A stretch of DNA of 64,000 bases, from assembly GCA_003996215.1 (NCBI GenBank), contig QJPP01001745.1:248001-312000 (forward strand), written 5' to 3'. The stretch is from Jaltomata sinuosa (lineage: Eukaryota > Streptophyta > Magnoliopsida > Solanales > Solanaceae). The notes beneath the pieces were generated by a model. The model did no database searches, had not been told where the DNA came from, and worked only from the letters and a program-made list of their open reading frames with translations. Shown here piece after piece: positions 42,742-55,902 of the stretch. Positions within the stretch are counted from its first letter, which is position 1. Each line of letters opens with the position of its first letter. The position numbers were made by a program, and so were the translations under genes.

Positions 42742-45700
42742 TGTCACGACCTGATTTTTTGATCATGATGGCACCTACAACCCCCAGTAGGCGAACCAAT
42801 CCCCGTAGTCTAAAACGGTTAGTAATGGGCTACCTTCTAAAAGTTTAAGCGGAAGATTCGATACATAAGGAGAAGCAAGGGCATAATGAGAAGAAGATAG
42901 ATACAAGAGAGATATAAACAAGCGGAATCTAAACCAACCCAAAACCTGGAATAAAAACGTATAAGAGTCGAACTACATCAGGAGTACAAAGGTCTAAAAG
43001 TCATATGTACACAATGTCTCCGAAACTATAAGAGTACAAAATACACCAAGGATAACTGAAGTCAAGCTCTGAACGCCAAGAACTCACCCTCAGCCTGGAT
43101 GGTCCAAAAACTTCACCCCGCATGAGTCTCTGACGCGCAAACAGCGATGGTCCATGCTAGGATCTGCACCAGAAGATGCAGAGGGTAGGGTGAGCACCAA
43201 ATGCGAAGCATAAGGTACCCAATAGGTATCATAGGCCGACTAGGCACATATAAAATAAAAGAGCAATAGCAGGCAGAGTAGGAACAAACAGTCACAGAAT
43301 TCAATGATAAGCACACAGGAGCTAGCCCAGAGGGAAGACAGCAGAAACAACATATAAGGCTAGCATATAAAATATATACACACAACAGGCACAGGTGAAA
43401 GTAAGGACAACTCACTTGGGATCCTTGCAAAAATAGTATATATAAGAATAAGTTCTAGAAATGGGCGGTATACCTGTACCCTCAAGTATAAGGAAAAGGG
43501 GAGAGAAGAATAAAGGTAGACATGCTCGACATACAGGAATTAATACCTAATCAAGTCACACAAAACTCAATCCAGGAACTCACCACCTCACAGTAATCAT
43601 GCTCATACTTAACCATAATAGGGAACAATATCAAAATAAAGTAACAAGAGTCTACCTGCAGTCCCTCGGACGCCCATACAACCGAGGAACGCAATCAAGT
43701 GAAAATAAACCCTCTGATATCCCATACTATCGGAGCATACAATCAACAAACAGCAAACAAGGGTGGTATCTCAAACAATGGATGATATGATGCATAAAAA
43801 TCTCGGGGTGAAATAGAACCTCTATATGTATCTCCTCCAGTGCCAATCGGGCCCACCAGGCAGGTTCCATTGAAGGGCACAACCCATATACCTCTACTCC
43901 ACCGTATACCCTTCCCCCCGACACACGCAGCCCAAAGCCTTAGGCCTGGAGCGGCAAGGTCGATGGAGGTCCCGGACCCCATACTAAAACTCAAAATCAA
44001 AACGTATCCTCCAAAATTGAGTCCGGGTTCAAGCCAGTGGCTAAGTCTCAAATATGCATGCCTAGACCCTGTCTAGGACTAAAACAGTGAAAAATATGTC
44101 TCAAAAAAAATTCCAAGAGTGCCCGGGCACAATCGGATCTAAAACAGTAGTAAAAACATCTCAGATGCTCGACGCGGCCGAGCCTGATATCATTTTAAAT
44201 CAGTAAGAAAACTCAGCTAGCACTCCGACCCGGTATCAAGAAAAATTATTTCTAAATCTAATTTCATCGAAAATGGGCCCCTGAGGCCATGCAAGGTTTA
44301 GAAAATTAGTTTCCGTAGGCCCAAAGCCAAAAACCATAATAAAACATGGAAAAACCTCTTTATATACATAGAAATGATATGATCAACCCAAATAGCTGCC
44401 CGGCAGCTCACAATCAACCTAACGGCCCTGCACAGGCTCCGAAGCTACTCAGCAAGCATAACCAGCCTAGAAGGATATTTCTATGTCCGGGACTCGTGGA
44501 CATTCCCAATAATCCCACCTTCTATGTTCCAGAGTCAACAAGACCTCACGGGGTCACAAGGGTAATAAATATATCAACTAATAAAAATACCACACACAAC
44601 GGAGAAAAGAAATAGGACGAATCATGGAAAAGCGGTCAAGGTCTGTGGTACCAACCTAATAACCCAACCCAAGGATGCCAACTAGTATTATTTTACCCGA
44701 TATATGCAAAGTCTGGGGAGTTAAGTCGTAACCTACCTGTCGTCCGATGACAAGCTGCGAGAACGACGATATCCGAGGCTGATCTTCTCTGAGAAGCTCC
44801 GAACGAGAATCAAACTATCAAATTCATGAATAAAATGTTAATGAGTCTAACGATACCCATATTGCTAAAATTGTAGTCGGGTCGATATTCGGGTCAAAAG
44901 CGGGCTCGCGAGCCCCGTAACCCAAAACCAAAAATGAAAAGAACCACGATGACCTCAATGATGCCAAGAAGGAATGCTCCAAATTTGAGCACAATTGGAC
45001 AAGGGAAGGGCACCAGAACAGCCCGCCCAAGTTGGGGATTAAAGAATGGAAATTTCGAAAATAAAAATAAAAATTGGGCAAGAATTACTTACCAAAACAA
45101 TGAAAAATCAACCCAAGACGGATAAAACTTCACACCCACGAACATGCACAATCTTAGGGGGCATAATCTATCACAAAATCCAAGCTTTGGATGAGCATCA
45201 ATGGAGGAATTAAGAGAAAAATCGAAGAAGGCAAGTTGGAGAAGATGACTTACCAAGAGGCGAAGAACTACGGATAATCGACGAACAAATAATTCCCCAA
45301 GGTTTAGAACTGAATTGAAGAAAAATGGTGGAGAGAATTTTGAGTTTTAGAGTGAGAAAAGTGAGGAGAAGGGCTGGAAAAAATGAAATGATAGCAATAA
45401 ATAGCTGCTGTTCGCAGTTGATTTTCTACACTTTTTAGAAAACTCGACAGGCCATTCCGGGCACAATTGGAAATCGATATTCAAAAATCAATAGTGCTAA
45501 TAGAGTGGAAATAACGTTCTGGACTCAACGAAATCGATGAAACTTCCATATGAGGTCATTTCAGAGAAATGTTGCCCCAAGTCAACACTAACGAAAAGGA
45601 ACTCAAAGGCTCGAAATCAGTCTGACTCGCCCGGAACCCAAACCAACCATCTTCCTATCCCAAACTCAATATTCCAAAGCTGATGGAATCGTCAAATTTC

Positions 45701-46084
45701 GAATCCGACACTCCGATCATCGAAAGTCACCCAAAGTTATACTTTCAGCTCCAAATGGCCTGAAAACTGAGAAAACAACACAAACCCCACACCCGACGTT
45801 CTCAGGCCTCAACTAAATGTCCAACTAGACCAAACTCGTCGCTCCGGAGCTAACAAAACTGTCAGAATTCAATTCTGAGCACGTTAGCTAAGAATGTTGA
45901 CTAAAGTCAACGATATTCTAAGTTTAAAGCTCTAAAACAGGCAAACGGCTAAAACGACCAAACGAACGACCAGGGCTCCAAACTATCGGCCCCAGCAAGC
46001 CATAAATGACTTAGGGACGCTACAGGAAGGCTCTAACAGTGCAATAAGTGTGAAAACATGAAGATGAATGGAAGGGTCATCAGA
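42742..46084 (-). repeat. Element B 3' LTR
   Basis: 3,343 bp, TGTCACGACC...GGGTCATCAGA; the last bases should be CACA-like, one substitution from the other LTR. It lacks about 70 bp present at 52797-52868 of the other LTR. It contains a perfect palindrome GTGCCCGGGCAC near 44120 and the empty GGTACC site (44647-44652). Related to, but distinct from, the A LTR. Confidence 0.95.
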
Positions 46085-46099
46085 ACATCCACTACTAAA

Positions 46100-46432
46100 A
46101 AGACTTTCATCCTTGAAAGTCAAGAAGAAGGGAGTACCTGAAGGCTCAAACAACTGCGGATACTGAGCATGCAACTCACTCTCGGTCTCCTGGGTAGCCT
46201 CCTCGACCGGATGATGCCTCCACTGCACTTTCACAACCAAAATCTACCTAGATCTCAACCTCCTGATATCTCTGGACAGAATAGCCATCAGCTCCTCAAC
46301 AAATGATAAACTCTCATCCCACTGAACCGAATCCCAATGCAACACATAAGACTCATCTGGTATATACCGGCGCAACATTGAAACGTGGAAAACTGGTTGA
46401 ACAGCTGAAAACATCAGAGGAAAGGCTAACAT
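46100..46432 (-). pseudogene. Element B integrase C-terminus and chromodomain-like tail, broken
   Basis: 46432-46244 reads FHVSMLRRYIPDESYVLHWD, the conserved GPY-like end of chromovirus integrase. After a shift, KVQWRHHPVEEATQETESEL (from 46228) is the tail of a chromodomain, the module that directs insertion to methylated-histone chromatin. The chromodomain is short and its key aromatic pattern is only partly visible. Confidence 0.7.
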
Positions 46433-46524
46433 ATAGGTAACATTTCCAACCCTCTATATAATCTCAAACGGCCAAATAAACCTAGGGCTAAGCTTGCCCC
46501 GCCGACCAAATCTCATCACGCCCT

Positions 46525-47415
46525 TCACGGGCGATATCGGAGGAAAACCAGATCACCAACAATGAACTCTAAGGCACGAAGTCTACGATCAACGTAGCTC
46601 TTATGCCTACTCTGGGCTATTCTAATTCTGTCCTGGATCAAATGGACTTGGTCCAAAGAATCTCTAAGAAAATCTGTACACTGTAGTCTGGACTCTAATC
46701 CATCAAACCAACCAATGGGTGATCTGCAACGTCTACCATACAAAACCTTGAAAGGTGCCATGCCAATGCTCGAATGGATGCTATTATTATACGCAAACTC
46801 AGCCAATGGCACAAACTGATCCCATGAACCTTCCAAGTCAAGAACACAAGCCCGAAGCATGTCCTCCAGGACCTAAATAGTCCTCTCAGACTGGCCATCT
46901 GTCTGAGGGTGGAAAGAGGTACTAAGATAAACCTCCATAACCAAATCCCTCTGTATAGCTCTCCAGAATTGAGATGTGAACTGAGTGCCACAATCTGAAA
47001 TGATAGAAGTTGGGACCCCGTACAATCGTACAATCTCACGAATGTAGATCTGAGCTAACCTCTCTGCCCCATAGAAAGTCTGAACCAGAAAGAAATGTGC
47101 TGACTTAGTCAGCCTATCAACGATCACCCAAATGGAGTCAAACCCCCGAGTAGTATGAGGTAAACCAACAACAAAGTCCATAGTAATACCTTCCCACTAC
47201 CACTCAGGAATGGGAAGTCACTATATCAAACCACCCAGTCTTATGTGCTCGAACTTCACCTGTTGACAGTTCAAGCACCGAGATACAAACTCTGCCACGT
47301 CCCGCTTCATACCACCCCACCAGTAAAGCTGCCTCAGATCTCTATACATCTTCACTGCGCCAGGATGAATAGAGTATTTGGGATAATGTGCCTCACAGAG
47401 TATCAACTGTATCAA
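46525..47415 (-). pseudogene. Element B integrase (H2C2 zinc finger and DDE core), broken
   Basis: 47415-47221 holds the zinc finger (HPGAVKMYRDLRQLYWW ... CLNCQQVKFEH). 47181-46873 holds the core, with Asp in WVIVDRLTKSAHF (residue 22 of that piece), Asp in ISDCGTQFTS (63) and Glu in HPQTDGQSER (99), a D-x35-E spacing. The usual ISDRG is ISDCG. 46860-46525 continues with FAYNNSIHSSIGMAPFKVLY. Stops separate the three pieces. Confidence 0.9.
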
Positions 47416-47646
47416 ATCACCAACTCTCGGAACACAAAGTCAACCCTCAAACCTCAGAATCCCATCAGAACCCAAGGTAGCCCGGCTGGCCTCACCCCGA
47501 ACCACCTGATCAGAAAGGTCACACAAACACTGATCCTTGAACTGTCGACTCTGAATCTGATCAGCTAGAGTAGAGCGAGCCTCAACACTGGCAAGAACTC
47601 TGCTGGGATCCGATAAGTCAAGCCTATCCATATGGTTAGCCAAGTA

Positions 47647-48405
47647 CTAGATGTCCAAGGCCAATGGTTGCTCAGAAGCTGAAAGTGAAGCTAGGCTGCC
47701 CATATTCACTGCCTTCCGACTCAAGGCACCCGCTGCCACGTTTGCCTTGTTCGGATGGTATAAAATAGTGAAATCATATTCCTTCAGCAACTCAATCCTT
47801 CTCCTCTGCCTCGCGCGACTCGCAATGTACTGAACACTACGATGGTCGGTGAATATCTCACAATGAACTCCATATAGATAGTGCCTCCAGATATTAAGTG
47901 CGAAGACTACTGCCGCCAACTCTAAGTCGTGAGTGGGGTAGTTGCATTCGTGAACCTTCAGTTGCCTCGATATATATGCTATCACTCGACCCAGCTGCAT
48001 CAGCACACAACCAAGACCGACCCTTGAAGCATCACAATACACGAAGAAACTCTGACCCTCAACCGGCAAAGTCAAAATTAGAGTTGAAGTCAATAAAGTT
48101 TTAAGCCTCTGGAAGCTATCCTCGCACTGATTGGACCACTGAAATGGAACATCCTTCCTAGTCAGCATAGTCAAGGGTGCTGCTATGGAAGAAAATCCCT
48201 CAATGAACCGTCTGTAATACCCAGCTAACCCAATAAAGCTGCGAACGTCGGTAGAAGTAGTAGGTCTATGCCAATCACGAACTACAGAAATCTTACTCGG
48301 ATCAACTCTAATCCCATCCTTAGACACCACGTGCCCTAGGAATGCAACTGACTCTAACCAAAACTCACACTTTGAGAACTTGGCGTAAAGCCGATGATCT
48401 CTCAA
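47647..48405 (-). pseudogene. Element B RT thumb and RNase H, catalytic residue lost
   Basis: A 252-codon open piece. It begins with the RT end (YAKFSKCEFWLESVAFLGHV), then RNase H with FVYCDASRVGLG (first Asp), HDLELAAVVFALNIWRHYLY (Glu) and FTDHRSVQYI (Asp). The last motif reads NKANVAAGALSR where related elements have ADALSR, so the final catalytic Asp appears changed to Gly. The family comparison is from memory. Confidence 0.9.
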
Positions 48406-48408
48406 AGT

Positions 48409-49035
48409 CTAAAGTATAGTCCTCAAGTGTTTCTCATGCTCATCTCTACTCCTCGAGTATACCAGGATGTCATCAATGAAGACTATCGTGAACATATCCA
48501 AGTACGGGCTAAGCACCCTGTACATCAAGTCCATGAAGGTTGTGGGGGTATTAGTCAACCCAAAAGACAGCACCAGGAACTCATAGTGTCCATAACGTGT
48601 TCTGAATGCTATCTTAGGGATGTCCTCCACCCTAATCCTAAACTGATGGTAGCCGGACCTCAAATCAATCTTACAAAACATGACGGAACTCTGAAGCTGA
48701 TCAAATAAGTCATCAATCCTAGGCATCGGATACTTATTCTTCACTGTCACCTTATTCAACTGCTGATAATCAATACATATCTACATCGACCCGTCCTTCT
48801 TCTTTACAAAGAGAACAGGAGCACCCCAAGGAGACACACTCTATCTAATAAACCCCGTAGCTAACAAAACCTGGAGCTGCTCCTTAAGCTCTCTCAACTC
48901 AGTAGGAGCCATACGGTAGGGAGGAATAGAAATGGGACTGGTGCCTCGCTCTAACTCAATGGAAAAATCAACATCTCTCTCAGGTGGAAAGCCTGACAGG
49001 TCGGTAGAAAACACATCTAGGAAGTCTCTAACCAC
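48409..49035 (-). pseudogene. Element B reverse transcriptase, broken
   Basis: 49035-48841 is the N-terminal part (FLDVFSTDLSGFPPERDVDF). A stop interrupts the region around 48780. 48759-48409 holds CKIDLRSGYHQFRI and the catalytic IVFIDDILVYSRS (Asp codons near 48474-48469), both intact. It copied the element's RNA to DNA inside the particle. Confidence 0.9.
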
Positions 49036-49170
49036 AGGAACAGACTCAGGAGACGTACAGTCAGCACTAGCATCTTAGACATATGCTCGATAAGCTAAAC
49101 ACCCACGGGATATCATCTTCCTAGCTCGAAGACAAGAAATGATCCCAGATGGTGAATGGCTAACAGAACC

Positions 49171-49533
49171 CTACCATACAACCGAGGATACACCGGGCTC
49201 GGCTATGGTAACGGTCTTGGCATAGCAATCCAAAACTGCACGGTGAGGGGACAACCAGTCCATGCCCAGTATCACATCAAAATCCAACATATCAAGTATC
49301 ATCAGGTCATCCCAAGTATCCAAATCACCAACAGATATCACACAGGATCTCACAATCCAATTCACTACTAAAAAATCTCCTACTAGGGTCAAAACAGAAA
49401 CAGGAACAAACAATGGCTCACTAGCCAACCCCAAACAAGGCAGAAAGTAGGCAAATACATATGAACAAGTGGATCCAGGATCAAACAAGGCATAAGCTGG
49501 CTGACAGCATACAGAAATCATACCTGTGATCAC
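49171..49533 (-). pseudogene. Element B aspartic protease, active-site motif altered
   Basis: The open piece contains AYALFDPGSTCSYVFAYF; retroelement proteases normally have Asp-Ser/Thr-Gly here, so Ser has become Pro. DFDVILGMDWLSPHRAVLD is the conserved second half. The C-terminus reads into the RT linker. Confidence 0.85.
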
Positions 49534-49559
49534 GGCATCCGAGACCTCTGCCTCCGGTC

Positions 49560-51092
49560 TCCCAGGGACTACATAGAACTAATGACGACCTCCACTTGCC
49601 CGACCGTCATCCCTACCACCTGCTCTACCACGTGGGTCACCACCCCTAGCCTGACCACCACCCTCTCTAGCCAGAGGTTGAACTGCTCGCAGTGGCTCGG
49701 CTGGATGAACTGTACCCTACTGGGGGCAATCTTTAGCAAAGTGACCAACCACACCATAAGTATAGCAAGCCCCTGATAACCTACTCGATCAGGATGAACC
49801 AGCAGAACCCGAATGGCCACCATGGCCTGATGCCCCAGAATCTGTACCTCTCGATGGCTGACCACTATGACCTCGCTGACTGTCCTGACCCTGCTCAAAC
49901 TGAGAACCAGAAGCCTAAAGTGATGCATTTACCCCGACAGTTAGACTGACCCTGATATTGCGGTGGCTGATAACCTCGGCCCCACTGGCCTGAACCTCTA
50001 CCACTATGCCTAGAATAATTATAACCATCCCTGATGTCGAGGCCTCTTATCTCTAGCCCCGGTGTCATGATGACCCGAATCCTTAACTATGTGGGCATAG
50101 TCTGTAATGGCCTGGAATGACCGACCGCTAGCAACCAGTATCTCTGTAGGCTCTGAGAACTCTCTCTGTAACCCCCAAACAAATCTACGGACTTTGTCGG
50201 CCTTAGTAGGCATAATCATGGCTCCAAAAGGAGCAAGCTGATGGAAGCGGGTATCATACTCTGAGACAGTCATAGTATCCTGAGAAAGTCTAGTGAACTC
50301 CTTCCTCCGACGCTCTCGGTCGCTCTGTGGCAAGAACTTGGCCATAAAGGCCTCATAAAACTCAGACCAGGTCAAGGAAGGTGATGTAGAAGGCCTACAA
50401 GTAACCTGTGCCCTCCATTATAACTTTGCTGGACCCTCTAGCTGATATGAAGTGTAGCCAACCCTGTGAGTCTCTAATAAGACCAAATGGTGCAACATCT
50501 CCTCGCAGGTAGTGATAAAGTCATGTGAGTCCTGACCCGATGTACCAGTGAATCTTAGTGGTGCCAATCTAGGAAACCTACCCAAGGCCTTCTGCTCCAT
50601 CTCTGTCATAGTAGGGCGAGGAGCATGAGGTTGGGCAACCGATGGAATTGGAACAATCTCAGCACGGGGAGCCGCAGTAGTAGGCTGCGCTCCTGAACAC
50701 TAAACACCCAGGGCTGCCCCCTGAGATGATGTCTAGGCTGTCTCAGAAGGACACTACCCAATCATACCCAATAGTTGAAGTAACAAACCCCGAATACCTG
50801 AAGACTGAGTTGGGATTGAAGCTAGCACAGAAACTGATGCTGGAACTTGTACTGGAGCTGGTGGTTCCTGGGATGTCCCCGGGCCCACATGCTGCTGCTC
50901 TGAAGCTTACTCTGGCTCATAGTCATAGTCAGGCTCTATATCCACTCTAGCAACTCTAGCAAGTGCCACTGCTCTGGGGTGCCCTCGACTCCTACCTCTA
51001 CCCCAGCGACCACCCCAGCCCCTAGTTGAAGTCGAAGGTGTAGGGGCAGGAGGCGCTCCTCTGCCAGAAGCTGAAGATCTCGTATGAACCAT
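49560..51092 (-). pseudogene. gag: Element B Gag, broken
   Basis: ATG at 51092 (MVHTRSSASGRGAPPAPTPS) begins an Arg/Pro-rich N-terminus that stops at 50907. 50609-50418 and 50375-50019 carry the Gag core (LRFTGTSGQDSHDFITTCEE; TWSEFYEAFMAKFLPQSDRE; YDTRFHQLAPFGAMIMPTKA). Near 49760 a zinc knuckle reads CYTYGVVGHFAKDCP, with the second Cys changed to Tyr. Confidence 0.85.
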
Positions 51093-51289
51093 CTGTGGAA
51101 AAATGAAACAGAATAAGTGAGATTTCTAGAAACTTTCAAGGATACTACGCACGAGAGAGAGACAAAAAAAGTCCAGTTTTCTAAGATGTCACTATAGTCT
51201 CCCGAAGATTGAGCACGGACGTCTCCGCCCCGATCCGCAGGACTCTACTAGATATTAGATCCTATAAAAATGACATTGGTGAACCTAGA

Positions 51290-51301
51290 GCTCTGATACC
51301 A
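51290..51301 (-). promoter_or_regulatory. Element B primer binding site (initiator-Met tRNA)
   Basis: TGGTATCAGAGC on the minus strand, just inside the 5' LTR edge at 51305. This is the known plant Ty3/gypsy chromovirus PBS, here unmutated. Confidence 0.9.
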
Positions 51302-51304
51302 AGC

Positions 51305-54300
51305 TGTCATGACCCGATTTCTCAGTCATGATGGCACCTACAACCCCTCAGTAGGCAAACCAATCCCCGTAGCCCAGAATGGTTAGTAATGGGCTACCTT
51401 CTAATAGTTTGAGTGGAAGATTCGATACATAAGCAGAAGCAAGGGCATAATGAGAAGAAAATAGATACAAGAGAGATATAAACAAGCAGAATCTAAACCA
51501 ACCCAAAACCTGGTATCAAAGCGTATAAGAGTCGAACTACATTAGGAGTACAAAGGTCCAAAAGTCATATATACACAATGTCTCCAAAACTATAAGTGTA
51601 CAAAATACACCAAGGATAACTGAAGTCAAGATCTGAACACCAAGAGCTCATCCTAAGCCTGGATGATACAAAAACTTCACCCCGCACGAGTCTCCGATGC
51701 ACTAACGATGATGGCACATGCTAGGATTTGCACCAGAAGATGCAGAGGGTAGGGTGAGCACCAAATGCAAAGCATAAGGTACCCAGTAGATATCATAGGC
51801 CGACTAGGCACATATAAAGTAAAAGAGCAATAGCAGGCAGAGTAGGAACAAACAGTCACAGCATTTAACGATAAGCACACAGGAGCTAGCCCATTGGGAA
51901 GACAGTAGAAACAACATATAAGGCTAGCATATAGAATATATAAACATAACTGGCACAGGTGAAAGTAAGGACAACGCACTTGGGATCCTTGCAAAAATAG
52001 TATATATAAGAATAAGTTCTAAAAATGGACGGTATACCGATACCCTCAAGTATAAGGAAAAAGGAAGAGAAGAATAAAGGTAGACATGTTCGACATACAG
52101 GAATTAATAACAAATCAAGTAATATAAAACTCAATCAAGGAACTCACCACCTCATAGTAATCATGCTCATACTCAACCGTAACAGGGAACAATATCGAAA
52201 TAAAGTAACAAAATTCTACCTACAGTCCCTCGGCCACCCATATAAATGAGAAACGTAATCAAGTGAAAACAAACCCTCTAGCATCCCATACTACCGGAGC
52301 GTACAATCAACAAACAGCAAACAAGGGTGGTATCTCAAATAATAGATGATATGATGCATGAAAACCTCGGGGTGAAATAGAACCTCTGTATGTACCTCGT
52401 CCGATGTCGATCGGGCCCAGCAGGTAGGTTCCATAGAAGGACACAGCCCATATACCTCTACTCCACCGTATACCCTTCCCCCCGACACACGCAGCCCAAA
52501 GCCTCAGGCCCAGAGCGGCAAGGTCCATGGAGGTCCCAGACCCCATACTAAAACTCAGAATCAAATGTGTCCTCCAGAATCGAGTACGGGTTCAAGACAG
52601 TGGCTAAGTCTCAAATATGCATGCCTAGACCTTGTCTAGGACTAAAACAGTGAAAATGATGTCTTAAAAACCCTTCCAAGGGTGCTCGGGCACAACCGGG
52701 TCTAAAACAGTAGTAAAAACATCTCAGATGCTCGACCCGGCCGAGCATGATATCATTCAAATCAGTAAGGAAACTCAGCTAGCACTCCGACCTGGTCGAG
52801 TCTAGCAATAGTAGTTAATCATGATAAAACCATATCTTTAACCTTCTCTTACCCCAAGAAGATCCACGTATCAAGTCAAATCATTTCCAAATCTAATTTC
52901 ATCGAAAACGGGCCCCCAGGGTCATGCAAAGTTTAGAAAATTAGTTTTCGTAGGCTCAAAGCCAAAAACCATAATAAAATGTGGAAAACCCTCTTTATAT
53001 GCATGGAAATGATATGAACAACCCAAATAGCTGTCTGGCAGCTCATAATCAACCTAACGGCCCTGCACAGGCTCCGAAGCTACTCAGCAAGCATAACCAG
53101 CCTAGAAGGATATTTCTATGTCCAGGACTCGTGGACATTCCCAATAATCCCACCTTCTATGTTCCAGAGTTAATAAAACCTCACGGGGTCACAAGGGTAA
53201 TAAATATATCAACTAATAGGAATACTACACACAACGGAGGAAATAAATAGGACGAATCATGGAAAAGTGGTCAAGGTCTGTGGTACCAACCTAATAACCC
53301 AACCCAAGGATGCCAACTAGTATAATTTTACCCAATATAGGGAGTTAAGTCGTAGCCTACCTATCGTCCGACGACAAGCTATGAGAACGCTGATATCCAA
53401 GGCCGAGCTGCTTCGAGAATCTCCGAACGAGAATCAAACTATCAAATTCATGAATAAAATGTTAAGACGAGTCTAACAATACCCACATTGCTACAATTGT
53501 AGCCGGGTCAATATCCAGGTCAAAAGCAGGCTCGTGGGGCCCACAGTTTAAAACCAAAAATGAAAAGAACCACGATGAACCCAATGATTCCATGAAAGCA
53601 TGCTCCAAATTTGAGCACAATTGGACAAGGGACGGGAACCAAAATAACCCGCCCAAGTTTGGGATTAAAGAATAGAAATTTCAAAAATAAAAATGGAAAT
53701 TGGGCAAGAATTACTTACCAAAATGATGGAAAATCAGCCCAAGACGGATAAAACTTCACACACACAAACATGCACAAGCTTAGGGGGCAGAATCTATCAC
53801 AAAATCCATGCTTTGGATGAACATCAATGGAGGAATTAAGAGAAAAACCGAAGAAGGCAAGTTGGGGAAGATGACTTACCAAGAGGCGAAGAACTACGGA
53901 TAATCGATGAATAAATAATTCCCCAAGGTTTAGAACTGAATTGGAGAAAAATGGTGGAGAGAATTTTGAGTTTTAGAGTGAGAAAAGTGAGGAGAAGGGA
54001 TGGAAAAAATGAAGTGACAGCAATAAATAGTTGTTGTCCGCTGCACTTTTTAGAAAACTCGACTGGGCATTCCGGACACAATCGGAAATCGATATTCAAA
54101 AACCAATAGTGCTAATACAGTGAAAATGATGTTTTAGACTCAACAGAATCGATGAAACTTCCATACAAGGTCTTTTCAGAGAAATATTGACCCAAGTCAA
54201 CATTAATTAAAAGGAACTCAAAGGCTCGAAATAAGTTTGACTCACCCAGAACCTAAACCAACCATCTTTCTAGCCCAAATTCAACATTTTGGAGATGATG

Positions 54301-54699
54301 GAATCCTCGGATTTTGAATCCGACACTCCGATCATTGAAAGTCACCCGAAGTTACACTTTCAGCTCCAAATGGCCTGAAAACTGAGAAAATAATACAAAC
54401 CCTACACCGGACATTCTCAGGCCTCAACTAAAGGTCCAACTAGACCAAACTCATTGCTTCGGAGCTAACGTAACTGTCAAAATTCAATTCTGAGAACGTT
54501 AGCTAAGAATGTTGACTAAAGTCAATGATATTCTAAGTTTAAAGCTCTAAAACAGGCGAACGGCTAAAATGACCAAATGAACGACCAGGTCACCAAACTA
54601 CCAGTCCCAGTAAGCCATAAATGACTTGGGGCCGCTATAGAAAGGCTCTAACACTGCAATAAATGTGAAAATGCGAAGATGACCGAAAGGGTCATCACA
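51305..54699 (-). repeat. Element B 5' LTR
   Basis: 3,395 bp, TGTCATGACC...GGTCATCACA. In place of the 45-bp array of A it has hairpin-forming units near 52725-52810 (ATGCTCG...CGAGCAT and CTCCGACCTGGTCGAG). The region upstream of the TATA-like element (near 54025) lacks the dense palindrome cluster seen in A. Confidence 0.95.
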
Positions 54700-54704
54700 A
54701 GTGT

Positions 54705-55902
54705 AAAATAAAATAATAGATTTTTTGACACCTAGGTTCAAGGTAGTGACTTTGTATATAGCTTATTCTTAGTTTGTAATTTGTTATGACCCTGTCTATC
54801 TTAGAAGTAGAATTGATCCATCTTGATTGAGGCTTATGCCATGTGAAGTGAGGATTTTTTGCATATTCCATATTTTGCATTTAAGTCTAGAACTTACCTT
54901 GCATGTTATTGAAGCGAAATAAAAAGTATTGCTATATTTAGAATATGATATAGGCTCTATTTGATATGTTTTGTGAATTTTAGCTTTTTCAGATATTATA
55001 TCACTAGTTAATCCTTTGAGCCTGTAGCCTTTCGTTTGGTAGCCATATTTTTTGCCTTGACCTTTTTGTTGAATCCCTAGTTTTTGCACCCTGCTTCCTT
55101 AAGCACTGTAGCATGGACTATGATAAAATTATTAAATTTGAATAAATGAATGGTTGAATGAAAAAGATGACTAATGATAGTTATAAAGTGATGAAAAGGC
55201 CTTCTTAGAAAGAATGTAACCTAAAAAAAAGGAGAAAAATTCTTGAAAAAAAATATATATATGATTGAAGCGTTCTTGATATGATGAGAATTACTAATGA
55301 AAATAATTAAAGAGAGGGCTGGAAAAAAAAAGAGTGGAAAAACTGGGTGATGAAGTTTAAAAAGTACAAAGTGCTTAGGGAAGTATGAGTCACTATTATA
55401 TAGTTTTCTATCCCTCCCCTAGCCAATATTACAATCCGTAAAAATTCTATTTGATTCTATTCGAGCATGCTTAATTAGTGGAGATGTACATAATAGGCAA
55501 GCCTATGATTCCTTGTGCATACATGTAAATTCTTTTTTGAGTGTGAGAGTTGTTCTTTGATGTTAAGTCCTTAATTTATATTTAATTTTTTAAATTAAGT
55601 GTGTGGACTATTTCTTCTTGTGAGGGCACTTGTTTCATGATATATAGATGATTTTATTAGCTTTCTTTGATGAAATAGGTGAGCAAACTTAATTTGATGA
55701 GTTAAAGTCCGTCTTGGAGGTTAGGAGGTTAGAAGTTTATTTTTGTTTTATATATTGCATAATGATCGGGAAGTGTACTTGATGTTGTGATTTGTTACAT
55801 GGCCTAATTGTTTGTATCAACCAAGTGATGGTATTTCTAGTTTTTTTTTAGATGAGCTCTAATGCTTGCTCGTGGACGAGCAAAAGTTTAAGTGTGGGGT
55901 GT
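54705..55902 (+). other. N3 non-coding 3' region, hairpin and polypurine tract
   Basis: Blocks at 55000-55050 (CACTAGTTAATCCTTTGAG...) and 55410-55510 (CCCCTAGCCAATATTACAA) match N1. At the end, TTGCTCG (55866-55872), loop TGGA and CGAGCAA (55877-55883) form a stem. Exactly 19 nt, including AAGTGTGGGGTGT, separate it from the LTR at 55903. No gene supported. Confidence 0.7.

Larger units (their letters stand above)
42742..54699 (-). mobile_element. Element B: full-length Tekay-like Ty3/gypsy chromovirus, inactive
   Basis: 11,958 bp with a perfect 5-bp duplication AGTGT (42737-42741 and 54700-54704). On the minus strand: 5' LTR 54699-51305, PBS 51301-51290, gag from 51092, protease, RT, RNase H, integrase, chromodomain-like tail, 3' LTR 46084-42742. 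All domains are present in order but the polyprotein is broken by many stops and shifts. The two LTRs differ visibly (very roughly one base in 10-15 in the parts compared), so insertion is not recent. It is nested in N3. Confidence 0.95.

Noticed and set aside
51290..51301. tRNA-like sequence
   Set aside because: It is the 12-nt complement of a tRNA 3' end serving as PBS; no tRNA gene body is present. No tRNA or rRNA gene was found in the window.
42742..54699. Possibility that element B is an endogenous pararetrovirus
   Set aside because: LTR pair, PBS, target duplication, integrase and gag order define a Ty3/gypsy chromovirus; no movement protein or viral coat motif was seen.
54695..55089. 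Minus-strand frames right of element B
   Set aside because: No similarity to any element protein. The region aligns with the non-coding 3' block of N1.
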